DNA of 43,779 nt from Akkermansiaceae bacterium UBA7890 (GTDB lineage Bacteria; Verrucomicrobiota; Verrucomicrobiia; Verrucomicrobiales; Akkermansiaceae): contig DLRK01000196.1 in assembly GCA_002501065.1 (NCBI GenBank), positions 13,336 through 57,114 of the forward strand, given 5' to 3'. Below, in pieces: positions 17,086-25,565 of the stretch. Both the position numbers and the translations under genes were made by a program. The first letter of the stretch is position 1; the number at the start of each line of letters is the position of its first letter. The notes under the pieces were generated by a model that was given only the letters and a program-made list of their open reading frames with translations, was not told where the DNA came from and made no database searches.

Positions 17086-18009
17086 TCAATTGAGTGGGAG
17101 TCGGTAGGCTGTTGCAGCGTTTTTCCAATAGTAGTTTTCACGGGCCTCCTGGCCCTTTCCGGAGATCCAGGTGTCAACCAGCCTGAGGAAGCTGGCATAG
17201 GATCCGCTGTGCTTGGTGCAGGGCCAGTTGGATCCGTAGACCAGGCGGTCCCTGCCAAAGTTCTTCCAGAGCACCTCAAGGACCGCCCGGTAGTGGGTGG
17301 GATCCTTCACCGCAGGCTGAGTCGCACAGCGTTGGTAGAGGCCTGAGATCTTGCAGTAGACGTTCTTGTTGGCGGCCAGGCTCCTGACGGCCGCGACCCA
17401 TTCGTCACTGGGCTGTCTGCCGTCGAAGTCGTATCCGAGGCAGTGGTCGATCACGATGGTCAGATTGGGAATACTGTGCGCCAGTTTGTCAGCGATTCTG
17501 ATTCCCGGGATCCCCCCTCCGTTGGTGAGGTAATCCATGGTGAGCTCGCGCTGAGCCAGCATGTTGAGATTGGAGAGGACAAGGTCGTGGGTGAAGTCGA
17601 TGGCCCTGGAGCCACGGGCCCGCACCCCGACAAATCGCTGGTCCTTTTTCAACCGGGCAACGTGCTGGTCAAAGTCTTCCCGATAGAGATCCACATTCCC
17701 GACAAGACCGATGTAGAACTGGTCACCCTGGACCAGGTCGAGAACCCATTTGTTGTCCTCCAGGCGATCGCTGGCTTCCACAATGACCACCCCGGTGACA
17801 CCGGCAGCCCGGGCCAGCTTGTTGTATTCCGGGGGAAGATGAGGCTTGTAGAGCACCTTGTCGTCAGCGGGAGGCCAGCCGACCTTCTTTTCCCTCGTGG
17901 TGTCGTAGAGGTGGATGTGGGTGTCGATGAGATGCTTGACGGGCTTGATCTCAGCACCTGCCAACTGGGAACCAAGCAGGACGGAGCAGAGGGCTCTGGC
18001 AGTTTTCAT
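17086..18009 (-). CDS. Secreted amidohydrolase (Amidohydro_2, fuconolactonase-like)
   Basis: A 307-residue TIM-barrel hydrolase of the Amidohydrolase 2 family with a Sec signal (about residues 1-19). The first-strand metal motif is D29-T-H31-I-H33. Later landmarks are VTGVVIVEASDRLED, FVGVRARGSRAIDF, LTIVIDHCLGYDFDG and the end-of-barrel motif DRLVYGSNWP. These suit L-fuconolactonase and 2-pyrone-4,6-dicarboxylate lactonase relatives, which open sugar or aromatic lactones. Export is common for PVC members. It sits between the sialate O-acetylesterase and the PQQ-like propeller on the same strand, which fits sugar-lactone handling after polysaccharide oxidation (inference). Confidence 0.86.
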   Translation of the reverse strand: MKTARALCSVLLGSQLAGAEIKPVKHLIDTHIHLYDTTREKKVGWPPADDKVLYKPHLPPEYNKLARAAGVTGVVIVEASDRLEDNKWVLDLVQGDQFYIGLVGNVDLYREDFDQHVARLKKDQRFVGVRARGSRAIDFTHDLVLSNLNMLAQRELTMDYLTNGGGIPGIRIADKLAHSIPNLTIVIDHCLGYDFDGRQPSDEWVAAVRSLAANKNVYCKISGLYQRCATQPAVKDPTHYRAVLEVLWKNFGRDRLVYGSNWPCTKHSGSYASFLRLVDTWISGKGQEARENYYWKNAATAYRLPLN

Positions 18010-18072
18010 TCTTGTGGGGGTGGAGGGCCTGTCGCCGGCCGGAGACCCGCGGCTACCTGTTGAGCAGCGTTC

Positions 18073-19425
18073 TTACTCTCCGGTTCCTCCGGTCCATTTC
18101 TCGGTCTGGAAGGGAGAGGCCGGAAGGCCGGCCCTGTTGACCAGGTTGGGATTGGCCACCTTGTGCCAGCCGAAGCGCACCTGGGTGGGACTCTTGATGC
18201 TCTCCGCACTTACCAGCACGAATTTTCCTTCGATCTTGGCCTTGGCGTCCACGAATTGCCCATCCGATCCCGCGATCTTGAATTCATTGAGATCCTGTCC
18301 GTCGCGTGACTTGAGGCCGTCAGAATGAGCGAAGGCGAGGCGGATCCTGCCGCCTTCCACCTTCATGGCCTTGTAGAGCGGTCCGGAGTAGACCACTCCC
18401 TTTTTCTGGTAGTGCCTGGCCAGGGCCCAGCGGGCGAGGCGGTCTCCCACGTCATGTTTGTTGCGGGGGTGAATGTCCCCGATGTTGTGGACAATGTCAG
18501 TGGTCACGGCCATGCCGGTGTGGGGGAGCTTGAGGGTGGCGCACTGGGCTTCCCAGAGGGCGGGCAGCTGGCCCGGAGCGTAGGGCCCTCCGTTCCAGGG
18601 AGCAATCTGCACGAAGTAGAAGGGCATGTTTTCGTTGTTGAAGACGCGGCGCCATCCCTCGATGAGATCCTTCATCTTGCCGGTGTAGGCGAGACCGTTT
18701 TTCTGGATGCAGTTGGTTTCACCCTGATACCAGATCGTGCCGGTGACCGGGAACTTGACGATCGGCGCGATCATCCCGTTGTACATCTTTCCGGAACCCT
18801 TGTCGGTGACGGTCCAGGGTTCAATGGGAGACCCCCCCCATGAGCTGTTGACCAGCCCGATGGGGACGTTCTGGTCGGCGTGGATCGTCTTGCCGAAATG
18901 GTAGAGGACGGCGGAGAAGTTCGGGATGTTGCCAGAGGTGCAGGGCTTCCACTTGGCCTCTACGTCGGCCTGCGGTGCGTCGAACTGTTTCTTGGGGATG
19001 TGGAAGAGGCGGATGCCCGGGTGGTTGGCGTCCTTGACGAACTCATCCTTGCGCTCGCTCCCGTTCATGTTCCACTCCATGTTGGACTGCCCGGATCCAA
19101 TCCAGACATCGCCAATGAGGATGTTTTCAAGGACGATGGTGTTCCTGCCCTTGATGGTGATCCTGTGGGACTTGCCTCCGTCGGACTTGAGGGAGGGCAG
19201 GCTGATCTCCCAGGAGCCGTCCTCGTCGGTGGTGGACGTGAAGGTGCGTGATCCGAACTTGAGGGCGATCTTCTCCCCGGCATCTGCGGTTCCCCAGATT
19301 TGAAGGGGAGCGCCGCGTTGCAGCACCATGTGATTGCCGAAGATGTTGGGAAGTTCGATGTCGGCATTTCCCGTGAGCGGCAGGAAGCCGAGAAGAAGGG
19401 AGAACAGGGCAGGCGTGTGTTTCAT
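18073..19425 (-). CDS. Sialate O-acetylesterase family protein (SASA), secreted
   Basis: A 450-residue SGNH-like esterase with a Sec signal (cleavage near GNADIE). A beta-sandwich N-terminus (IFGNHMVLQRGAPLQIWG) precedes the catalytic SASA domain. Block I is VWIGSGQSNMEWNM with Ser114; the oxyanion blocks include LVNSSWGGSPIEPW and WYQGETNCI; the Asp/His pair lies in GDIHPRNKHDVGDRLA. This layout matches bacterial sialate O-acetylesterases and acetyl xylan esterases of the same family, which remove O-acetyl groups from sialic acids or hemicellulose. Length is usual. An AAGG seven bases before the ATG is a possible ribosome binding site. Middle of a five-gene minus-strand run. Confidence 0.92.
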   Translation of the reverse strand: MKHTPALFSLLLGFLPLTGNADIELPNIFGNHMVLQRGAPLQIWGTADAGEKIALKFGSRTFTSTTDEDGSWEISLPSLKSDGGKSHRITIKGRNTIVLENILIGDVWIGSGQSNMEWNMNGSERKDEFVKDANHPGIRLFHIPKKQFDAPQADVEAKWKPCTSGNIPNFSAVLYHFGKTIHADQNVPIGLVNSSWGGSPIEPWTVTDKGSGKMYNGMIAPIVKFPVTGTIWYQGETNCIQKNGLAYTGKMKDLIEGWRRVFNNENMPFYFVQIAPWNGGPYAPGQLPALWEAQCATLKLPHTGMAVTTDIVHNIGDIHPRNKHDVGDRLARWALARHYQKKGVVYSGPLYKAMKVEGGRIRLAFAHSDGLKSRDGQDLNEFKIAGSDGQFVDAKAKIEGKFVLVSAESIKSPTQVRFGWHKVANPNLVNRAGLPASPFQTEKWTGGTGE

Positions 19426-19478
19426 GGTAGCCTTGGTTCCTAGAGGGAAAGGAGACCGGGCGCCAGCGGAAAGGGCCC

Positions 19479-20720
19479 CTACTTGTGGCTGATTTCGGAG
19501 AGCTTCCAGGTGCGGTCGATGGCGGTCTTCCTGTTGCCCATGATGATGCGGACGCGCATGGCGGGCTCGCTGCCGATAGTATCGAAATCCACGACCGCAA
19601 AACTGAGGTTGCCACTGTTGGCAATCCCGGAGGAGATCACCTCCACCAGAGGGTAGCCCACCCGGTTCGATTCGGGGTGTTCCCAGACGAGGGAGTTGTG
19701 GATGTCGCCCGACATGTAGACGACCCCGTTGATCCTGTTGGTCTTGACCGCATCGAAGAGGCGGTGACGGGAAAAGGTATAGATCCTCCAGCCATCACCC
19801 CTGCTGTGATCGAGGGTGCTGCCGGAGGCGATGACCTTGAATTTTGCCCTGGAGGCCTTGAGCCCCTCGAGGAGCCAGTTGAACTGGGCGTCGCCGAGCA
19901 TGCGTTTGTTGGCGTCGTCGGGAGTCCTGTCCGGACTGCGATGGTAGCGGCCGTCGACCACAAAGAAGTCCACTTCCCCCCAGCTGAACTTGAAGAAGGC
20001 GCCGGGCGTGGTCGCAGTGCCGGCGGAGGGATTGCCCCAGAACTGTTTCCAGCCGGCCAGGGATTGTTCCTTCCCCTTGGCCGTTTTATCAGAATCGTTG
20101 GGACCGTAATCGTGGTCGTCCCACATGGCGTAGGTGGGAATATTGCGGATGACGGCGGCGAACTCCGGAACACGTCGATAGCGCAGGTGGTGGCTCCACT
20201 GTGTGGTGGGATCGGTGGTGTCGGCGTAGTGGGTGTCGCCCACCGTGAGGTGGAGGTGTGGTTTCTCGGCACGGAGGAGGTTCCAGGAACTCAGCGGTTG
20301 TCCGAATTTCATGCAGGAGGTGAGAACCATGCGAAACTTGTGGGGTGTGCCGGGTCGGGGTGGGGTTCGGAAGGAGCCCTTCAGGTTCCCGGCGGTTTCC
20401 CCGTCCACTTTCACTCCGTAGTGGTAGAAGGTGTCGGGGTTGAGATCGGTGAGAGTTGCAGTCTGGAGGGCTCCCATCATCTTCCCGACCGGTTTGTTGA
20501 TGGGAGTGAACTTAACCGGCGTGTTGAACACCTTGGCGACATCGGGAGAGGCAAAGATCTCGCACCTGGCATCCCGGGAGGCGAAGAACCAGATGCTCGC
20601 GGAGGTTGGTGTGACGTGGCCGATGAGGGGACCAGCGGTTCCCTCCGGAGCAGCCGGGAGGGGAGAGCAGGGAAGGATCAGGAAGAGGGCTGCGCAGCCC
20701 ATGCTGAGGAATAATTTCAT
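19479..20720 (-). CDS. PhoD-like alkaline phosphatase family protein, secreted
   Basis: A 413-residue exported metallophosphoesterase (signal MKLFLSMGCAALFLILPCS, cleavage near AAPEG). The N-terminal sandwich has IGHVTPTSASIWFFA and TFYHYGVKVDGE, typical of the PhoD N domain. The catalytic part shows VLTSCMKFGQPLSSWNLL, LHLTVGDTHYADTTDP, AMWDDHDYGPNDSD and DFFVVDGRYHRSPDRTPDD, and ends with VYMSGDIHNSLVWE. These supply the usual Asp/Asn/His metal ligands. I chose the ATG at 20720 because it opens the signal peptide; an upstream start at 20801 would only add residues overlapping the preceding gene. It starts 20 bases after the NamZ-fusion stop. The role is phosphodiester or phosphomonoester hydrolysis in the periplasm or outside the cell. 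Confidence 0.9.
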   Translation of the reverse strand: MKLFLSMGCAALFLILPCSPLPAAPEGTAGPLIGHVTPTSASIWFFASRDARCEIFASPDVAKVFNTPVKFTPINKPVGKMMGALQTATLTDLNPDTFYHYGVKVDGETAGNLKGSFRTPPRPGTPHKFRMVLTSCMKFGQPLSSWNLLRAEKPHLHLTVGDTHYADTTDPTTQWSHHLRYRRVPEFAAVIRNIPTYAMWDDHDYGPNDSDKTAKGKEQSLAGWKQFWGNPSAGTATTPGAFFKFSWGEVDFFVVDGRYHRSPDRTPDDANKRMLGDAQFNWLLEGLKASRAKFKVIASGSTLDHSRGDGWRIYTFSRHRLFDAVKTNRINGVVYMSGDIHNSLVWEHPESNRVGYPLVEVISSGIANSGNLSFAVVDFDTIGSEPAMRVRIIMGNRKTAIDRTWKLSEISHK

Positions 20721-20740
20721 GAAGTGGAGTGGTCGGATAA

Positions 20741-23098
20741 TCAGGGATAAAGGAGATGTTTTCTGCGTCGGTCTGCAAAGGTATCCAGGTCTTGCTGCCA
20801 CTCGGCGATGATGGAGGCATGAGGGAGCTGGGTCAGGATGGCCTGTTCAGTGGCCGGGTGGCAGAGAAGGGTGTTGAGCTTTTCGGTCTTCCATTCGGCA
20901 GGGTAGAGTTGCCGAAGAGCCTGAGCCAGGGCAAGACCCAGTTCCACGGAAGGACACTTGGCGGGGTCCTTGAGGAGGATCCGCACCCCGCCGCACTCTT
21001 CGTCTTTGAACATGCTGGTCTCCGGGGTGAAGCGTATTGGAATGAACTGCAGGCCCGGGAGTTTGGCGGAGGTGAGCTGTCTGGCAAGATCCTCTGCTAC
21101 GATATAGGGGGCACCTGCGATTTCGAAGGGGAGTCTGGTTCCCCGGCCCATCGAGAGATTGGTGAATTCAAGGAGGCCGAGACCGGGGTAGAGAGTGGCA
21201 GCGGTGAGATTGGGCATGTTTGGCGAGGGTTTGACCCACGGCAGTCCGGTCTCATCGAAGCGCATGGAGCGCTTCCAGTGGTGCAGGGGGACCACCGTGA
21301 GATCGAGTTGCGGGAAGCGCTCGCATTGGTAGAGTCGGGCAATCTCTCCCGTCGTCATGCCATGCTGCACCGGGATCTCATGGAATGCCACGAACTTGCT
21401 TTCGCCGTCGCGGAGAGGTCCCGCTACCTTTGATCCGCCGATGGGATTGATGCGGTCGAGCACGATAAACTTGATCCCGGCTTCTTCCGCGGCCTCCATG
21501 GCGAGGCCCATGGTGGAGATATAGGTGTAGAACCGGCACCCGATGTCCTGCATGTCGAAGACGAGGGCATCGATCTCGGCGAGGTGCTCTTTCATGGGTT
21601 TGCGCCGGTCCTTCCCGGCATAGAGGCTGCGCACCGGCAGGCCGGTCTTGTCGTCCACTCCGTCTTCCACCTTCCCGTCCCGGCTGCCGCGGATGCCGTG
21701 TTCGGGCCCGAAGAGAGATACCAGGTTCACCTCCCTGGCCGCATGCAGGAGGTCGATGGTGGTTCTGCCATCGCGGCTCAGTCCGCTCGGGTTGGTGATG
21801 AGGCCCACTCGCAGGTCCTTGAGCGTCCCGAACTCTCCGGCCACGAGGACATCGATGCCGTTGAGGACGTTGCCGGTGGGGCGTTGAACCCTGGATCGGG
21901 CTTCTGTTCGCTCCTTTTCACTGAGATCGGGCAACGCCCCGGTGACGTTCTTGAAATCGAACCCGGTTGCCTCGGCAGCCAGGGTTCCAAGGCGATAGCG
22001 GAGGCTCAGGACGTTGCCCCCGGAAGGGTGATTGCGGTTGCTCAGGAAGATGATGGAGGTCCTGCTGAAGGGGTCGATCCAGAGCGAGGTGCCGGTCCAC
22101 CCGGAGTGACCGAAGGAACCGCGCGGAAAGATTTTCCCCCGGGGACCGGCATAGGGCGAGTCGATGTCGAATCCGAGTCCACGCCGTGCGGTGATGAACC
22201 TTGGCGATTGCACCGTGTGCATGAGCTTCACCGTCTCTGGTTTGAGGACACGGACACCATCCAGTTCACCGCGGTTGAGAATCATGCGGGTGTAGCGTGC
22301 GAGATCGTGGGCGGTCGTGAAGAGTCCGGCGTGTCCCGCCTCGCCTCCCATCGCCCGGGCGGTGGGATCGTGCACTACGCCACGGAGCACGCTTCCGTCT
22401 TCCATGCGGGTGGTGGGCGCGATTCGCACGAGTTTTTCGTCCGCTGGCCGGAAGCCCGTGTCGGTCATCCCGAGAGGGCCGAACACGGATTTCTGCGCAT
22501 AGAGCGAGAGGGGCTGCATGGTGATCCGTTGTACGATTTCCCCAAGAAGGATGAAATTGATGTCGCTGTAGCGGTAATCACAGCCGGCATGACCGAATGA
22601 CGCTTCGCTGGTGGCCAGGGCGATTCCGGCGGCATGGCCCTGCCAGTCATAACCACGGCGAATGCCCGGGAGGAGACCGCTGGTGTGAGTGACAAGGTGG
22701 CGAATGGTGACGGTGGCCTTGTTGGGGTCCCCGGTGAGTTCGGGAAGAAACCTGCTGGCCTTGTCTTCCAGGCTCAGCCTGTTTTCTTCAATGAGCTTCA
22801 GGATGCAGGGTGTGGTGGCGATCACCTTGGTGAGCGAAGCGGCGTCGAAGATCGTGTCGACGGTCATGGCCTCGCTTGCCGGGACAGTGGCCCGCTTTCC
22901 GTAGGCTTTCCGGTAAACTTCTTCCTGGCGTTCCAGCCACAGCACGCCACCGGGAAGACGCTTGCTCTTGATCGAGCTCAAGACCGCGTGGTCCATTCTT
23001 TCGAGGATCTCAGAACGGAGGATCGAGGAATCCGGTGCCCCGGTGGTCTGGCCTGGCATGGGCAGAACCAGAAAGAAAAAAAGACCGACGATTCGCAT
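20741..23098 (-). CDS. Serine beta-lactamase-fold hydrolase fused to NamZ (DUF1343) exo-muramidase
   Basis: A 785-residue exported fusion protein. After a Sec signal (residues 1-16), a class C beta-lactamase/DD-peptidase-like domain (about 30-385) has the catalytic S88-L-T-K91, Y177-S-D179 in place of YSN, and H331-S-G in place of KTG. The second part (about 412-785) is DUF1343, known as NamZ, an exo-beta-N-acetylmuramidase that removes terminal MurNAc from peptidoglycan fragments; note LRVGLITNPSGLSRDG, LFGPEHGIRG, FDMQDIGCRFYTYISTMGLA and ARLYQCERFPQLDL. The two activities on one chain suggest trimming of peptide and sugar ends of murein debris. The ATG at 23098 opens the signal peptide; the upstream extension lacks sense. 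First of a tight five-gene minus-strand run. Confidence 0.9.
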   Translation of the reverse strand: MRIVGLFFFLVLPMPGQTTGAPDSSILRSEILERMDHAVLSSIKSKRLPGGVLWLERQEEVYRKAYGKRATVPASEAMTVDTIFDAASLTKVIATTPCILKLIEENRLSLEDKASRFLPELTGDPNKATVTIRHLVTHTSGLLPGIRRGYDWQGHAAGIALATSEASFGHAGCDYRYSDINFILLGEIVQRITMQPLSLYAQKSVFGPLGMTDTGFRPADEKLVRIAPTTRMEDGSVLRGVVHDPTARAMGGEAGHAGLFTTAHDLARYTRMILNRGELDGVRVLKPETVKLMHTVQSPRFITARRGLGFDIDSPYAGPRGKIFPRGSFGHSGWTGTSLWIDPFSRTSIIFLSNRNHPSGGNVLSLRYRLGTLAAEATGFDFKNVTGALPDLSEKERTEARSRVQRPTGNVLNGIDVLVAGEFGTLKDLRVGLITNPSGLSRDGRTTIDLLHAAREVNLVSLFGPEHGIRGSRDGKVEDGVDDKTGLPVRSLYAGKDRRKPMKEHLAEIDALVFDMQDIGCRFYTYISTMGLAMEAAEEAGIKFIVLDRINPIGGSKVAGPLRDGESKFVAFHEIPVQHGMTTGEIARLYQCERFPQLDLTVVPLHHWKRSMRFDETGLPWVKPSPNMPNLTAATLYPGLGLLEFTNLSMGRGTRLPFEIAGAPYIVAEDLARQLTSAKLPGLQFIPIRFTPETSMFKDEECGGVRILLKDPAKCPSVELGLALAQALRQLYPAEWKTEKLNTLLCHPATEQAILTQLPHASIIAEWQQDLDTFADRRRKHLLYP

Positions 23099-23238
23099 GG
23101 GCTGCAGCTTTGGTGAACGGGAGAACTTTCGGGATGCTACCCGGGGTCCATCGCTTTGTCTCCCGCTAACAACAAGGCTGCGGTTTCCCGGAATCCGGAA
23201 GGCTGCGGTGCCGGGGGCCAATGCGGGGGATCCGGCGT

Positions 23239-25503
23239 TCAATACACCCACGGCCGTGCCTGCTTGATGAGGAGGCTGCCGGTTTCGGTGATCTTGAATT
23301 CGACCTCCATGGCCCAGGTGGCCGTGTTCCCCGGGTTGTACTTGGAGCGGAAGTGGCTGTGGACCAGGTTCATCTTGGCCTTGAGATCGAGGGCCTGACT
23401 GCGGGTCAGGACGGTCTCTCCCTCCGGCAGCTGGTTTGAAAAGCGGATGTACTGAATCTCGTCGGCAGATCCCGCCAGGCGTGCGATGAGGTATTCTTCC
23501 GGGATGGATCCCGCCTCCGGATTGGTGACCAGGTTTTCGCCGACCTGCACATTGACGTAGTGTCCGTCCCAGCGGGGATCGAAGATGTTGGTGGTGACGC
23601 CCACACCGTTGGCCTGCTCATTCTCGTAGTTGGGATGGACGAGCACACCCATCGCCGCAGAGAAGTGGGCAATGCGCCAGAAGTCGCGTTCTTCGAAGGC
23701 GCGGTAGTTCCACAGGCTGGCCCAGACCTGTTTGACGGTCTTCTCGAAAGGACCCTCGTCCAGGCCGTGGGTGAAGGAGCTGTAGAGACCGGCACCGTTG
23801 AAGCCCTCGAGATCCTCGTTGTTGGTGCTGGAGCGTGCCCGCAGGGTCGTGCCCGTCAGGCTGTCCTGCAGGCTGGTAATGGCGTCCGACATCCAGGGCG
23901 GAAGCGGAGCGTCCTCGATGTTGTCGCGGAAGTTTTCGAGCAGGGCGGACCGGAAGAGAGGCGAGTTCTGGAAGAGCGGCTGGTCCATCATGGCCCGGGC
24001 CTCGTCGTAGAGGCCGTTGAACTTCATGAACTCGTCGTAGAAGTAAAACGGGATGGCGAAGCCGTTCGGGGCATTCCGTGGCAGGATCCGGCGCAGTTCG
24101 GCCACGTTGGCGGCCTTGGCACCGAAGGCGTCGGAATCGTTGAACTGGACCTGCGAGAGGGGCCGGATTTCGGTGATGCTGAGATCACGTTGCGGAATCT
24201 GGGGGTTCTCGGGGCGGATGGTTTCGAACCAGGCGTCCACCTCCGCATCGGTGGCGGCCCGGATTTCGAAGCCGTCCGCGTTGACCTTGTAGTAGATGTT
24301 CTGGTTGAGGAAGGGTTCGATCTCGGGGTGGGTGGAGGCATCCTTGATGAAGGCGTTCGGGGTGTTGTTCTGCTTGGCCTTGAGGTTGATGTGGGAGAGG
24401 GGTGTCTGCGGAATCTCGGTAATGATGCCCGCCACGTGAGTGAGATCGTTCGGGATGTTGCGGAAGATCACGATATCGCGCACGGAGAGCGTTTCGGTGC
24501 CGTTGACCACGCGGAGCCGTCCATAGCCCTCGCCCGGGTTGAGTCCGGTGTAGACCACATTGGCGTAGAGGTCTTCAGTCTGAACCACGTTGATGTAGGA
24601 GTTGTCGTAGTCCTCCTTCTCGTCGTTGTGCCAGCGACGCTGTGTTTCGCTGGCGGGGTGGTAGGCGATATTGCCGTCCACGAAGGGCATGGCGGCCGCG
24701 ATCAGCTCGTAGCCCTTTTCCACGAACCTGAAGGCAACCGGATCGGTGGGCCAGAACTCGACGGTGTAGAGCCCTTCTCGTCCCTTGTCGTCCACGTAGT
24801 TGTCGTGTGCGATGAGGCTTCCGGCCAGGTTCTTGCGGCGGGTGTTGTTGAAGTATGTTTCGTTGTTGAAGAGCCCGAGGTCGTTGTAGCGGTTCACGAC
24901 CTGGTTGGTGAAGTCGAAGTGGTACTGGTAACGGTTGCTGTTGGCAAAGTAGAGGACCGGGGTGCTGGTATGGACATCGTAGACGAGAAACTTGATTTCG
25001 CGCACGGATTGCGCTCCCGGCCGGTTGTCCCGGGCCGACAGTTGCTCGAAGTGGGTCCGGTTCACCACCATGATGGCGCCGTGGGCCCGCTCGACCGGGG
25101 GGGCCGGATTGAGGGGATTGTAGTAGCCCGGGCGGGCCAGCTCGAGCCAGTCGGAGAAACCGTCGCGGTCGGAGTCCCGGGCGGTTGCCGAAGTGAGATG
25201 GGTGACCTGATAGTATCCCTGGTCCTTGGGGCGGGAAGAATCCGCGATGGTGGTGGGATTGGAGCTGCCCCTCACCATGGCCACGGGGCGGCCGCGGGTC
25301 ACCTGTGACAGGGTGCGGGCCCGCCGCAGGATATGATACCTGCCAGACTCGGATTTGAGCTCAAAGGCGATCTTGCCTCCCGGAGAGTGTCCCACGGAGG
25401 TGATGGCAGGTTCGGCTCCGGGAAGGGTGGCTGCGGTCACGCCGCAGAGAAGGCCGAGAAGAAATCGGTGGGGGGAAGGGGGTATGAACGAAAATGGGGG
25501 CAC
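23239..25503 (-). CDS. Exported PEP synthase-like protein: phosphohistidine swivel plus ATP-grasp (PPDK_N)
   Basis: A 754-residue protein with an N-terminal hydrophobic leader (RFLLGLLCGVTAATLPG). A calcium-binding-type motif DSDRDGFSDWLE (about 110-121) resembles the tails and linkers of secreted proteins. Around residues 345-390 lies a swivel-like block, VAGIITEIPQTPLSHINLKA, with H371 in the place of the phosphohistidine. A pyruvate-phosphate-dikinase ATP-grasp domain follows: FGAKAANVAELRRI (about 460), PNGFAIPFYFYDEF, LRARSSTNNEDLEGFNGAGL and a closing KITETGSLLIKQARPWVY. In PEP synthase and PPDK the ATP-grasp comes first and the swivel second; here the order is reversed and the PEP barrel is absent. 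The start is GTG (25503) and uncertain. It sits between icd and the NamZ fusion on the same strand. Substrate unknown. Confidence 0.8.
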   Translation of the reverse strand: MPPFSFIPPSPHRFLLGLLCGVTAATLPGAEPAITSVGHSPGGKIAFELKSESGRYHILRRARTLSQVTRGRPVAMVRGSSNPTTIADSSRPKDQGYYQVTHLTSATARDSDRDGFSDWLELARPGYYNPLNPAPPVERAHGAIMVVNRTHFEQLSARDNRPGAQSVREIKFLVYDVHTSTPVLYFANSNRYQYHFDFTNQVVNRYNDLGLFNNETYFNNTRRKNLAGSLIAHDNYVDDKGREGLYTVEFWPTDPVAFRFVEKGYELIAAAMPFVDGNIAYHPASETQRRWHNDEKEDYDNSYINVVQTEDLYANVVYTGLNPGEGYGRLRVVNGTETLSVRDIVIFRNIPNDLTHVAGIITEIPQTPLSHINLKAKQNNTPNAFIKDASTHPEIEPFLNQNIYYKVNADGFEIRAATDAEVDAWFETIRPENPQIPQRDLSITEIRPLSQVQFNDSDAFGAKAANVAELRRILPRNAPNGFAIPFYFYDEFMKFNGLYDEARAMMDQPLFQNSPLFRSALLENFRDNIEDAPLPPWMSDAITSLQDSLTGTTLRARSSTNNEDLEGFNGAGLYSSFTHGLDEGPFEKTVKQVWASLWNYRAFEERDFWRIAHFSAAMGVLVHPNYENEQANGVGVTTNIFDPRWDGHYVNVQVGENLVTNPEAGSIPEEYLIARLAGSADEIQYIRFSNQLPEGETVLTRSQALDLKAKMNLVHSHFRSKYNPGNTATWAMEVEFKITETGSLLIKQARPWVY

Positions 25504-25565
25504 AGGAAAAAACTATAGGCCAATTCGGAAGGGAGACTAGCGGGAAGTTGCTCCCAGAGGCTCCT

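Noticed and set aside
23560..25308. Long plus-strand frame opposite the swivel/ATP-grasp gene
   Set aside because: Its translation is repetitive in Val, Gly, Glu and Asp with no motif; it mirrors codon bias of the real gene.
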